Origin: Robiginitomaculum sp.
GTDB lineage: Bacteria; Pseudomonadota; Alphaproteobacteria; Caulobacterales; Maricaulaceae
DNA: 64,000 bases
Direction of reading: 5' to 3'
Assembly: GCA_002733605.1 (NCBI GenBank)
Contig: NVWK01000001.1
Coordinates: forward strand, 1 to 64,000
The position numbers were made by a program, and so were the translations under genes. This document shows positions 24,458-32,580 of the stretch, piece after piece (the first letter of the stretch is position 1; each line of letters begins with the position of its first letter). Below the pieces are notes generated by a model. The model was not told the DNA's origin and did not search any database. It was given only the letters and a program-made list of their open reading frames with translations.

Positions 24458-26242
24458 CTACCCGCCGCCCCGTCCGATCAGGACAAGCAGAAGGATAATT
24501 ATTATGGCAAGAATTCCGCTAAGCCCCTTCCAAAAGGCGAGCGGGTTTCTTTCCAGTAGTGATATATCGGAGCGGCGCAAACGGGCGGCACTCCCCGGTC
24601 GTGTGAAATCGGCGAGGAACTCTGACAGGGTCGTATAGCGCCGCGCCGGATTAGCCGCACACGCCTTTTCCAGCGCCGCATCAATCCACAGCGGAATATC
24701 CGTGCGCACAGAATTCGCAGCCCTATATGACCAGTCAGAAAACCCGGTATTACGTTGGGAAGCACCAGAATATGCCCGTCGTCCACACAACATTTCATAA
24801 GCGATACAGCCAAGTGCAAACAAATCCGAACACGGCGTGGCGTGGCGTCCCAGAATATATTCAGGCGCGGAATAGTTCACCGAACCAACAACATGGTCTT
24901 CGGTAATAGGCGAGGCAATCTCGTCCATACCGGCCACTTGCACCGTGCCAAAATCAATGATTTTAATGTCCCCGCGATGGGTGATCATGATATTTTCAGG
25001 TTTAATATCGCGGTGCACCATGCCCATACGGTGAAATGCCCGCAGGGCCGGTACAATATTTTCCAAAATCTCGCGCACCTCTGAAACGGCAGGTTTTGGA
25101 TGATCATGCATCCAGTCCCTAAGGGTCTGCCCGTGCACTGTTTCGCAAATATGATAGAGGAACGGACTGTTTTCGCGCGGCGCAAAAATTCGCATTATGC
25201 CCTTATGTTCTAACCGGCGCCCGACCCATTGCTCGCGGATAAATCCGTCCAAATACACCGGGTCTTCACTGAAGTTCTGGGACGGTGCTTTCAGAATATA
25301 ATCCTGATCATCTGTACTGTCTGTAACTGCGTAAACATGGCTGCGCGTGCCTGTGTGCAGGATTTTACGGACTTCAAGCCCATCAATCTTGTGGCCAACA
25401 CTCATCACCGGCGGGATTTTCAAAGTCTGCACACGGCGGTGCGCCTCGTCGATGTTTTCGCCCTGTAGGCTAGACACATAAAGAAGGCCGCAACTGACAT
25501 TATCTGCGCTGCCTCTGGAAACCGCCAATTCGCAAATCGCCTTTGACGCCGCGTCCAGTTCTTCTGCCGTTTCGGGTTTTGTGGCCAACAATGATGCAAA
25601 GTCCTTCTGTCCCAAGACCGCGCTGACCCCGTCAGTGAGCAACATCAATATATCGCCGACCTCCGCCCCCACCTTGCTGTAATCAACGTTCAGGCGCGGG
25701 TCCATGCCCAGAGCCGCTGTAAGAACCGCCGCCTTATTCATTACACTGAGATTATGGTCCCGGGTCAGCAGACGAATTTCGTCTCCCCGACATCTGTAAA
25801 TCGCGCTGTCACCAATATGGAAAATATGAAATGTACGCGATTTCAACACGCACGCACTAAATGTTGTCACCATAGCACTTGTCTGGTTATGTCGGCTTTG
25901 CGCACACAGCCAGTCGTTTAGTGCCCGTAATACCCGCGATGCCGACACATCCACTGACCAGCCTTCAGGCGTGGCATAATAATCGCTGATAAACTGGGTC
26001 ACAGACATCTGGCTGGCAATATGGGAGCGGTCGCTGACACTAATACCGTCTGCAATACAGGCCACAGCCCCTTTGAACTGGCTCTCGGATGCGGAATCCG
26101 GCAAACGCGCTGCCAAAGCATCATCATTGCGCGCCTTCTGCCCCGCGTCGCTATACCCCCCAAACACCAACAGCAATTGCCCACCCGCCGCAACGGAAGG
26201 CGGTCGTTTTGCCAGTGTGGATATAGTGGGGGCTACGCTCAT
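24458..26242 (-). CDS. Fusion of PP2C-type phosphatase and Ser/Thr protein kinase with a C-terminal membrane anchor
   Basis: 594 residues. Residues ~25-245 form a PP2C phosphatase (NDDALAARLP, ADGISVSDRSH, HIGDSAIYRCRGDE, LLTDGVSAVLG, GSADNVSC). Residues ~285-555 form a Hanks-type kinase: VHRDIKPENIMI (catalytic loop), IIDFGTVQ (DFG), and an APE-like SAPEYILG. One hydrophobic helix (LSGILAIIIILLLVLIG) ends the protein, so both domains face the cytoplasm. The gene lies between narK (3-bp gap) and nirB. Similar fusions are known beside narK/nirB in other proteobacteria, but I know of no established role. Control of nitrate transport or reductase activity by phosphorylation is a guess from context. 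Confidence 0.92.
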   Translation of the reverse strand: MSVAPTISTLAKRPPSVAAGGQLLLVFGGYSDAGQKARNDDALAARLPDSASESQFKGAVACIADGISVSDRSHIASQMSVTQFISDYYATPEGWSVDVSASRVLRALNDWLCAQSRHNQTSAMVTTFSACVLKSRTFHIFHIGDSAIYRCRGDEIRLLTRDHNLSVMNKAAVLTAALGMDPRLNVDYSKVGAEVGDILMLLTDGVSAVLGQKDFASLLATKPETAEELDAASKAICELAVSRGSADNVSCGLLYVSSLQGENIDEAHRRVQTLKIPPVMSVGHKIDGLEVRKILHTGTRSHVYAVTDSTDDQDYILKAPSQNFSEDPVYLDGFIREQWVGRRLEHKGIMRIFAPRENSPFLYHICETVHGQTLRDWMHDHPKPAVSEVREILENIVPALRAFHRMGMVHRDIKPENIMITHRGDIKIIDFGTVQVAGMDEIASPITEDHVVGSVNYSAPEYILGRHATPCSDLFALGCIAYEMLCGRRAYSGASQRNTGFSDWSYRAANSVRTDIPLWIDAALEKACAANPARRYTTLSEFLADFTRPGSAARLRRSDISLLERNPLAFWKGLSGILAIIIILLLVLIGRGGG

Positions 26243-26245
26243 AAA

Positions 26246-27706
26246 TTACCCGACCTTGATGAGTTGAACGGTGCCGTCCTCGGCAATTTCCGCAATCTCG
26301 CCTCTGGGTTCTTCCAAGAATAACAGAGCCACAAACCCGAGCACGGCCGTGCCAGCAATAATCATAAAAAATGTCGAGACAGGGAAAACTGCATAGGCAA
26401 TCAGATACACAACCGCACCGACATTCCCGTAAGCGCCAGTCATACCGGCAATCGCCCCTGTCTGGGAACGCTTGATCAATGGGACAACCGCAAACACCGC
26501 CCCTTCGCCCGCTTGCACGAAGAAAGAACAGGCCATAGCCACGACGACCGCTAGCCAGACCGGCCAAACCGCCCCGACCAAAGACATGCCCAAATAGCCA
26601 AAAGCGAGGCCAGCGGTCAGGATAAGCAAGGTCGGTTTGCGACCAAAACGGTCTGAAATCCAGCCTCCGCCAGGCCGTGACATCAAATTCATGAACGCAT
26701 ATCCAGCCGCCACCATACCGGCAACAACAGGCGTAAGCCCGAACGTATTGGCAAAAAACAGGGGCAGCATGGAGACAACGGCCAATTCGGAACCAAATGT
26801 CGCGAAGTATAGAATATTCAGCACCGCAACCTGTTTAAACGCATAGCGTTGAATTTCCGGCACACCCGCGTTTAAGGCCGCAATATTAACCTTATAGGCC
26901 GCATAAGAATCCAGCACATACATCAATGCCAAACCGACCCAGATGGCTTGCTTCATTGTCGCGCTTAACATGCCGACTTTGGTTAAGTTCCAGGCGAGGA
27001 GACCCAAAGCAATATAAAGCGGGATTTTCATAATGATCAGCATTACCAAATCACCCTTTGACGTCACCTCCATTGCCCCCTTGCCCTTCGGCTTGAAATA
27101 ATGGGAGCCTTCCGGCACATCGCGCACACTAGCGTAATAAATAAAGCTATAGACCAAACACATAACCCCGGTGATGGCGACCGCATAGCGCCAGCCATTC
27201 TCGCCGCCAAACATCAACGCGATTGTCGGCAAGGTGAAAGCCGCAACAGCCGAGCCAAAATTACCCCAGCCCCCGTAAATGCCCTCGGCTGTGCCCAATT
27301 CGTTATGGGGAAACCATTCGGACACCATGCGAACACCAATCACAAACCCGGCCCCGATAAACCCGAGCAAAAAACGTGAAATGGCCAATTGTAAAAATGT
27401 GGACGACATGGCGAACGCAAAACACGGAAAAGCCGCCAGAAACAATAATCCCGAATACACTTTTCTAGGCCCGAGACGATCTGTCAACATGCCCACAATA
27501 ATCCGGGCCGGGATCGCCAAAGCCACATTTAGCACCAATAGGGTTTTGATCTGTTCTTTGGACAGATCAAATGTGGCGGCAATTTCTTGTAAAAGCGGGG
27601 CCAGATTGAACCAGGTCACGAAGGTAATGAAAAACGCAATCCATGTCAGGTGCAGGGTTTTCATTTTGCCTGTAAACGACAACAGGTTAAATTTTGTTTC
27701 CGGCAT
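26246..27706 (-). CDS. narK: Nitrate/nitrite transporter of the NarK/NNP family
   Basis: 486 residues from the ATG giving MPETKFNLLSF, which has GGAG six bases upstream; an upstream in-frame TTG at 27724 would add six residues. Twelve hydrophobic segments fit the major facilitator fold. Family features are the N-terminal FVTWFNLAPL, the NNP signature region GFIGAGFVIGVRMVSEWFP in helix 5 with its conserved Arg, and a second GEGAVFAVVPLI in helix 11. It brings nitrate into the cell. First gene of the leftward nitrate operon, so the promoter should lie between 27707 and 27950. Confidence 0.95.
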   Translation of the reverse strand: MPETKFNLLSFTGKMKTLHLTWIAFFITFVTWFNLAPLLQEIAATFDLSKEQIKTLLVLNVALAIPARIIVGMLTDRLGPRKVYSGLLFLAAFPCFAFAMSSTFLQLAISRFLLGFIGAGFVIGVRMVSEWFPHNELGTAEGIYGGWGNFGSAVAAFTLPTIALMFGGENGWRYAVAITGVMCLVYSFIYYASVRDVPEGSHYFKPKGKGAMEVTSKGDLVMLIIMKIPLYIALGLLAWNLTKVGMLSATMKQAIWVGLALMYVLDSYAAYKVNIAALNAGVPEIQRYAFKQVAVLNILYFATFGSELAVVSMLPLFFANTFGLTPVVAGMVAAGYAFMNLMSRPGGGWISDRFGRKPTLLILTAGLAFGYLGMSLVGAVWPVWLAVVVAMACSFFVQAGEGAVFAVVPLIKRSQTGAIAGMTGAYGNVGAVVYLIAYAVFPVSTFFMIIAGTAVLGFVALLFLEEPRGEIAEIAEDGTVQLIKVG

Positions 27707-27950
27707 TTTGATCTCCGTTACCAATCAAATGAGAGGTGGGCGCCGGAGATCATAGATATGAGCAAGCCATTCGGCACAATGTCTGCGCTCTATAATTTGC
27801 ACTCTCATAGGGAATTTCACGCACACTGCCTAATTATTGTGCAATCAATTTCCACATGGTTATTATTTGGACATGGATTTTACATCAATGTAATCCCCGC
27901 CTGCAAAGACGCCCATATTATGGATCTATACTCACAATAGGATACCGATC

Positions 27951-28913
27951 ATGGACAACAGCCCTAATTTAAGCCTCCCCTATATTATGCCCGCTCAGGC
28001 ACAAAAACATGTCACCCACAATGAAGCCATCCGCAAACTTGATGCCCTGACCCAATTATCGGTCATAAACCGCAGCCTCAACACCGCTCCGTCAAGCCCC
28101 GTCAACGGCGCGCGCTATATTGTCGCAAGCATGCCCACTACAGACTGGGAGACCCATGAAGACGAAATTGCCGTATATGAAGACAATGGATGGGCATTTA
28201 TCACGCCTCAAACCGGATGGCTTGCATGGGTAGAAGCCGACGAAAATTTCGTCGTCTGGAACACAAATGCATGGGAAGACATCTACGCCCCCGACATACA
28301 AAACATCCCATTCATAGGCATTAACGCGACAGCGGACGCAACCAACAGACTGTCCATTAACGCGCCCGCCATTTTGCTAAACCATGAAGGGGCGGGACAT
28401 CAGCTTAAGATTAACAAAAACACGCCATCAGATACGGCCAGCCTGCTCTTTCAAAGCGGGTTTTCCGGTCACGCAGAAATGGGGCTCACGGGCGATAATA
28501 ATTTACATTTCAAAGTGAGTGAGGATGGGTCGAATTGGCACAATAGTTTTGAGATCGAAAACCATACGGGACATTTAATCACCCCCAGCCAAAGAAGTGG
28601 CACCCTGACAATCGCAGATGATAGCGTCGCGACCATCTCGACCCCGCAAGCGGGTGGGTTTTTGCTTATCCTCAACACGGGCGCCGCCGATCCACAGATC
28701 ACCCACGCAGGCATTTTTGTTTACGCAGCAGGGACGTCTTTAAGCCTGATTGATTTTACGCTCGCGACCAATATGCAAAATAAAGGCACGGATACGCTCA
28801 CAGGTACAAGCGGGATTGACGGCAAGACCAGCTTGGCCGTCGCTCTCGGGCAAATCCAGATCGAAAACCGCTTTGGCAGTTCCCAAAAATATAGTTATAC
28901 TTTTATTGGCTAA
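27951..28913 (+). CDS. DUF2793 protein (phage tail-fibre/GTA-like)
   Basis: 320 residues. The N-terminal ~130 residues have the DUF2793 signature: LSLPYIMPAQAQKHVTHNEAIRKLDALTQLSV, then SSPVNGARYIV and the Trp-rich GWAFITPQTGWLAWVE. This domain occurs in alphaproteobacterial prophage and gene-transfer-agent tail regions, where it probably forms part of a fibre or host-recognition protein. The C-terminal half is beta-rich with no known motif. Here it stands alone, divergent from narK, about 22 kb from the prophage and with no other tail gene beside it. Confidence 0.82.
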   Translation: MDNSPNLSLPYIMPAQAQKHVTHNEAIRKLDALTQLSVINRSLNTAPSSPVNGARYIVASMPTTDWETHEDEIAVYEDNGWAFITPQTGWLAWVEADENFVVWNTNAWEDIYAPDIQNIPFIGINATADATNRLSINAPAILLNHEGAGHQLKINKNTPSDTASLLFQSGFSGHAEMGLTGDNNLHFKVSEDGSNWHNSFEIENHTGHLITPSQRSGTLTIADDSVATISTPQAGGFLLILNTGAADPQITHAGIFVYAAGTSLSLIDFTLATNMQNKGTDTLTGTSGIDGKTSLAVALGQIQIENRFGSSQKYSYTFIG

Positions 28914-29058
28914 AGAACTTTCATCAGGTATACGAATGTCCGCACGAATTTTATTCGTTTTATTTAAACGCAGTTTCTTATAAACCTGTCTCATAAATTG
29001 ACCAAAAAACAGGCCAATAATCAGATATGTGAAACGCGATAGAATACAGAGAAAAATT

Positions 29059-29322
29059 ATGACAGAACTTGCTATGAGTGTGATTGGATGGGCTGGCGCT
29101 ATATTGCTTCTCATCCCCTACCTACTTGTTTCTACAGGGAGATTAAGCGGACAGTCAATAAAATATCAAGTATTGAACATCTTCGGAAGTTCGTTCCTGT
29201 TTGTGAACACAGTCTATCATGGCGCCATTCCGACAGCCTTTGTCAACATCGTCTGGGCCATCATCGGCCTATTTGCCCTACGCGCAGCCTTGATGGCGGC
29301 AAAATCGCAAAAAGATGCTTAA
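29059..29322 (+). CDS. Small inner-membrane protein, CBU_0592-like
   Basis: 87 residues from the ATG at 29059, which has AGAGA upstream; an earlier ATG at 29029 would add ten polar residues. Three predicted membrane helices: IGWAGAILLLIPYLLVS, YQVLNIFGSSFLFVNTV and AFVNIVWAIIGLFALRAAL. The pattern of an NxxW preceded by a Gly-rich first helix is that of the CBU_0592 domain found in many proteobacterial small membrane proteins. Function unknown. Confidence 0.7.
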   Translation: MTELAMSVIGWAGAILLLIPYLLVSTGRLSGQSIKYQVLNIFGSSFLFVNTVYHGAIPTAFVNIVWAIIGLFALRAALMAAKSQKDA

Positions 29323-29404
29323 ACTTGGCGTCCTGATAGCCTCGTAAACCCTCAATTCTGGACTTAGCCCTTCCCTAAGTTCCAAGAGTGTTTTAGTCGG
29401 TGGT

Positions 29405-31192
29405 ATGCACTCCGTTTTAAAAGACATTTTCGGATATGACCAATTCCGGCCGGGACAGGAACAGCCCATACAATGCCTGTTAAATGGGCAAAATGTATTC
29501 TGCGTCATGCCTACGGGTGCGGGCAAATCAATGATTTACCAAGTTCCGGCTTTGATAGGCGAAGGTCTCACCATTGTCGTCTCGCCCCTCATTGCCTTGA
29601 TGCAGGATCAGATCAGCGCTTTGCAAATCTTGGGTGTGGCCGCCGAAACTCTCAATTCGACCAAAACGCCGCAAGAATCCCAGCAAATTTGGCAAGACAT
29701 CCGAAGTGGCCATATCCGCATACTCTACATGGCCCCGGAACGGCTCATGCTGGACGGCACGCTGGAAGCCCTTAAACGCCTGCCCATAAAACTGGTCGCC
29801 ATTGACGAAGCCCATTGTATTTCTCAATGGGGGTCTTCTTTCCGGCCCGAATATGAAATGCTGATGGATTTAAAGCAGCATTTCCCTGACGTGCCGATTG
29901 CCGCCCTCACGGCCAGTGCCGACGAGGCCACCCGCAATGACATTATTGCCAAACTTTTCGCAGGCAATGTAAATACCTTCATTTCCGGCTTTGACCGCCC
30001 CAATATCTCCCTCAGCGTTGAACCCAAAACAAGCTGGAAACAACAGCTCATCAATTTCGTCAAAGACCGCAAAGGCCAATCCGGCATTGTCTATTGCCTG
30101 TCCCGTAAAAAAACCGAAGCCGCCGCACAAGCCTTAAACCAGGTGGGCTTTACGGCGCTTGCCTATCATGCCGGCATGGACAAACACACACGCGAGCGAA
30201 ACCAGACTAAGTTCGTCAAAGACCCCAGCATAATCATGGCCGCAACCATCGCCTTTGGCATGGGAATCGACAAGCCGGATGTACGCTTTGTCTTTCACAC
30301 GGACATGCCCTCCTCCATGGAAACCTATTATCAGGAATTTGGCCGCGCAGGCCGGGACGGCGATCCGGCGGACGCCTATATGCTCTATGGTCTGGATGAT
30401 ATCCGCATGCGCAGGCTCTTCATCACCCAAGACGCCAATAGTGATAGCGACCAACTTCGCCGTGAGCACAAACGCCTCGACGCCTTAATCGGCTATTGCG
30501 AAGCCCCGACGTGCCGTCGTCAAACCCTACTCGCTTATTTTTCCGATGACAGCGATCCGTGTGGAAATTGTGATATATGCTTAAATCCGGTTGAGCTACA
30601 GGACGGTAAAATAGAAGGCCAAATGGCCCTGTCCGCCATTGTGCGTACCGGGCAACGATTTGGCCAATCCCATATCATAGACATTCTGGTCGGCGCCAAC
30701 ACGGCCCGTATTCGCCAATTCGGGCACGACCAACTCCCCACATGGGGTGTCGGCAAAGCCCACACCAAACCTCAATGGCGTAGCATATTACGCCAACTTG
30801 TCGCCGCAGGGTTTGTACATCTTGATGTGGCAGAATTTGGTGGGCTTTCCGTCACCGCCAAAGGCAAAACATTGCTAAAGGGCGAAGAAAACTTTGCCTA
30901 CCGCCCCTCCCGCCTACAAACTCAGGCGCAAAGCAGAACCCGCAAAGCGCTTGAACCGGAAACAGATCTTGATCCCCATCAAACCGAAGTTCTGGGTCGC
31001 CTCAAAACTCTGCGTTCCTCACTGGCCGCAAAACGCAGCGTGCCAGCCTACATTATTTTCAGCAACAAATCCTTGCGCGACATGGTTCTGAAAGCCCCGC
31101 AAACCATGAACGATTTCGCAAATGTGCACGGGGTTGGACAAGCCAAGATTAAACTCTTTGGTGAAATGTTCCTGACCGAGTTAAACACCTAA
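29405..31192 (+). CDS. recQ: ATP-dependent DNA helicase RecQ
   Basis: 595 residues. Motif 0 FGYDQFRPGQEQPI, Walker A MPTGAGKSMIYQ (Lys41), the DEAH box IDEAHCISQWG, motif V GIDKPDVRFVFH and motif VI YYQEFGRAGRDG are all present. A zinc-binding RQC region follows (CRRQTLLAYFSDDSDPCGNCDIC, four cysteines) and a C-terminal HRDC domain (residues ~515-595). RecQ unwinds duplex DNA 3'->5' in recombination and fork repair. Stands alone on the plus strand; the next gene is convergent. Confidence 0.97.
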   Translation: MHSVLKDIFGYDQFRPGQEQPIQCLLNGQNVFCVMPTGAGKSMIYQVPALIGEGLTIVVSPLIALMQDQISALQILGVAAETLNSTKTPQESQQIWQDIRSGHIRILYMAPERLMLDGTLEALKRLPIKLVAIDEAHCISQWGSSFRPEYEMLMDLKQHFPDVPIAALTASADEATRNDIIAKLFAGNVNTFISGFDRPNISLSVEPKTSWKQQLINFVKDRKGQSGIVYCLSRKKTEAAAQALNQVGFTALAYHAGMDKHTRERNQTKFVKDPSIIMAATIAFGMGIDKPDVRFVFHTDMPSSMETYYQEFGRAGRDGDPADAYMLYGLDDIRMRRLFITQDANSDSDQLRREHKRLDALIGYCEAPTCRRQTLLAYFSDDSDPCGNCDICLNPVELQDGKIEGQMALSAIVRTGQRFGQSHIIDILVGANTARIRQFGHDQLPTWGVGKAHTKPQWRSILRQLVAAGFVHLDVAEFGGLSVTAKGKTLLKGEENFAYRPSRLQTQAQSRTRKALEPETDLDPHQTEVLGRLKTLRSSLAAKRSVPAYIIFSNKSLRDMVLKAPQTMNDFANVHGVGQAKIKLFGEMFLTELNT

Positions 31193-31202
31193 ACATCATG
31201 GA

Positions 31203-32351
31203 TTAAGGCGTAATTGTCAGCCCTGTTTGATCCTCGACCGCGCCTGTAAAAGCCCAGCCGCCAAAGTTCTCAGAAACCGCGGCCAAAATAACGTTTTCCC
31301 CTGCTTGCAAATCAAGACCAACAGTATCGAAAGTCCCGACAGTGCCGTAAAACCTCAGATCACGAGACCGGAACCCTGCCCCACCGCCGTAAACAAACTG
31401 ACCGTTCACGAACAAACGCACCCGATCACTATAGCCGAACTTAAACTCGACCCTACGCGCCTCGTCCACATGGATTGTGGTTTTTACAAACACAGTATTG
31501 TTGGTGGAATCACGCGCACCAAGCTTTGATAAGTTCGCAATACCATTCGTCTCGCTCTCAAGCACCTGCCATGCCAAATCGGCTATCATTGCGTCTTCAA
31601 GGGTTACATCTTGAACATCTGCTTCTTGAAACGGGGGCGACACATGCCAGCGCCCAATACTCCCTTTCGGCGTATCGGCAACAGGTTTTGAAGTGCCAAC
31701 AATCTTGTCATCCGATGTTAAAGGCCGGTGCAAAAAATTGGTAAAATAGGCAGACTTCCGCATACCCGCCCCTGCATAGGAGTGTAAATGAATGCCGCCC
31801 CTTTTTAAATCAGTCTTCAAATCATCAATATGCGTAACGGGTGTATTGCTATTAAAATACAAATCCGCTTTATCGCCTATAACAACAATTTTCACATGGT
31901 TCCACTGATCGTATTCTTGGTAAACCTTGGTATTCGCATTTGCGTCCGTAAAGATTTGCCAAGCTGAATTTCTGTTCTCAACAGGTGTATATTGTATAGC
32001 GTCTCGTTGGCCGGACAAATGTGTTCTAAAATAAAACTCTTCATAATTTGAATGCTCAGCATTGCTCCGGAAGCCCACACCAACAAACCCGCGATTCATC
32101 GTATACGCCACATCAAACTCAATCACACCATCAGAGAAATCCGCAGTCTCCAACCAAACCTGCCCTTGATTAATATGCAAAGCAGACCGCCCCATATATT
32201 GAAGCATGTCGGCTGAAAGGGCGCGCACAGTCCAGTCCTGCCCCTCAAATTCCAAAGTATCTTCAGAGGTTTGCGCCTGTGCCAGCCCATAAGCACCAAC
32301 ACAAATACCTAGGGCTAGAACGCCCAATATGCCTGAACGAAAAATACGCAT
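31203..32351 (-). CDS. Exported two-domain protein with concanavalin-like/jelly-roll folds
   Basis: 382 residues with a clear signal peptide (MRIFRSGILGVLALGICVGAYGLAQAQ). Residues ~30-210 look like a DUF1080/LamG-type concanavalin domain (GVIEFDVAYTMNRGFVGVGFRS, EEFYFRTHLSG, QWNHVKIVV, LYFNS). Residues ~235-380 resemble a second carbohydrate-binding or PA14-type jelly roll (RVEFKFGYSDRVRLFVNGQFVYGG, LQAGENVILAAVSENFGGWAF). No catalytic residues are recognisable. It is divergent from phoA across 229 bp containing a PhoB-like repeat array, so phosphate control of this gene is possible. Substrate and role unknown. Confidence 0.75.
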   Translation of the reverse strand: MRIFRSGILGVLALGICVGAYGLAQAQTSEDTLEFEGQDWTVRALSADMLQYMGRSALHINQGQVWLETADFSDGVIEFDVAYTMNRGFVGVGFRSNAEHSNYEEFYFRTHLSGQRDAIQYTPVENRNSAWQIFTDANANTKVYQEYDQWNHVKIVVIGDKADLYFNSNTPVTHIDDLKTDLKRGGIHLHSYAGAGMRKSAYFTNFLHRPLTSDDKIVGTSKPVADTPKGSIGRWHVSPPFQEADVQDVTLEDAMIADLAWQVLESETNGIANLSKLGARDSTNNTVFVKTTIHVDEARRVEFKFGYSDRVRLFVNGQFVYGGGAGFRSRDLRFYGTVGTFDTVGLDLQAGENVILAAVSENFGGWAFTGAVEDQTGLTITP

Positions 32352-32446
32352 AACATCTCCTCATTGCTCTCAAATCTATAAATCGGCATTTAGGAAATCA
32401 CACTTTGTGAAGAGGCGCAAATAAAAGTCCGGACACATGTAAAAAT

Positions 32447-32496
32447 TTTACAATGACTTTACGAAAATTTTACAACAGATTTCATGAAAACTTCAG
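32447..32496. promoter_or_regulatory. Putative PhoB-type box: five repeats spaced exactly 11 bp
   Basis: Hexamers TTTACA, TTTACG, TTTACA, TTTCAT and CTTCAG begin at 32447, 32458, 32469, 32480 and 32491. Known Pho boxes are 7-bp direct repeats separated by 4 bp, i.e. the same 11-bp period, with consensus CTGTCAT. The array lies between the divergent phoA and a secreted-protein gene, about 85 bp before the phoA start. The base match to the consensus is partial. Confidence 0.5.
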
Positions 32497-32580
32497 GCCT
32501 ATTCCCTTGTTTTTTACGCATGATCCGGTCAGTATGAAATGACTGAATGAGACCGTAAAACCCACATATTGGAGGCCAAG

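Noticed and set aside
27650-27940. 96-codon plus-strand frame covering the narK start and its promoter
   Set aside because: The first part is antisense to narK. A shorter start at 27758 has a distant GGAG, but the product (MSKPFGTMSALYNLHSH...) has no family features; more likely regulatory DNA.
27707-27950. Sigma-54 promoter or NtrC sites upstream of narK
   Set aside because: Nitrogen control is expected here, but I could not find a convincing GG-N10-GC pair or TGCAC dyad in the right orientation.
28740-29114. 124-codon minus-strand frame across the end of the DUF2793 gene and the start of the small membrane protein gene
   Set aside because: It overlaps two better supported genes antisense and has no ribosome-binding site.
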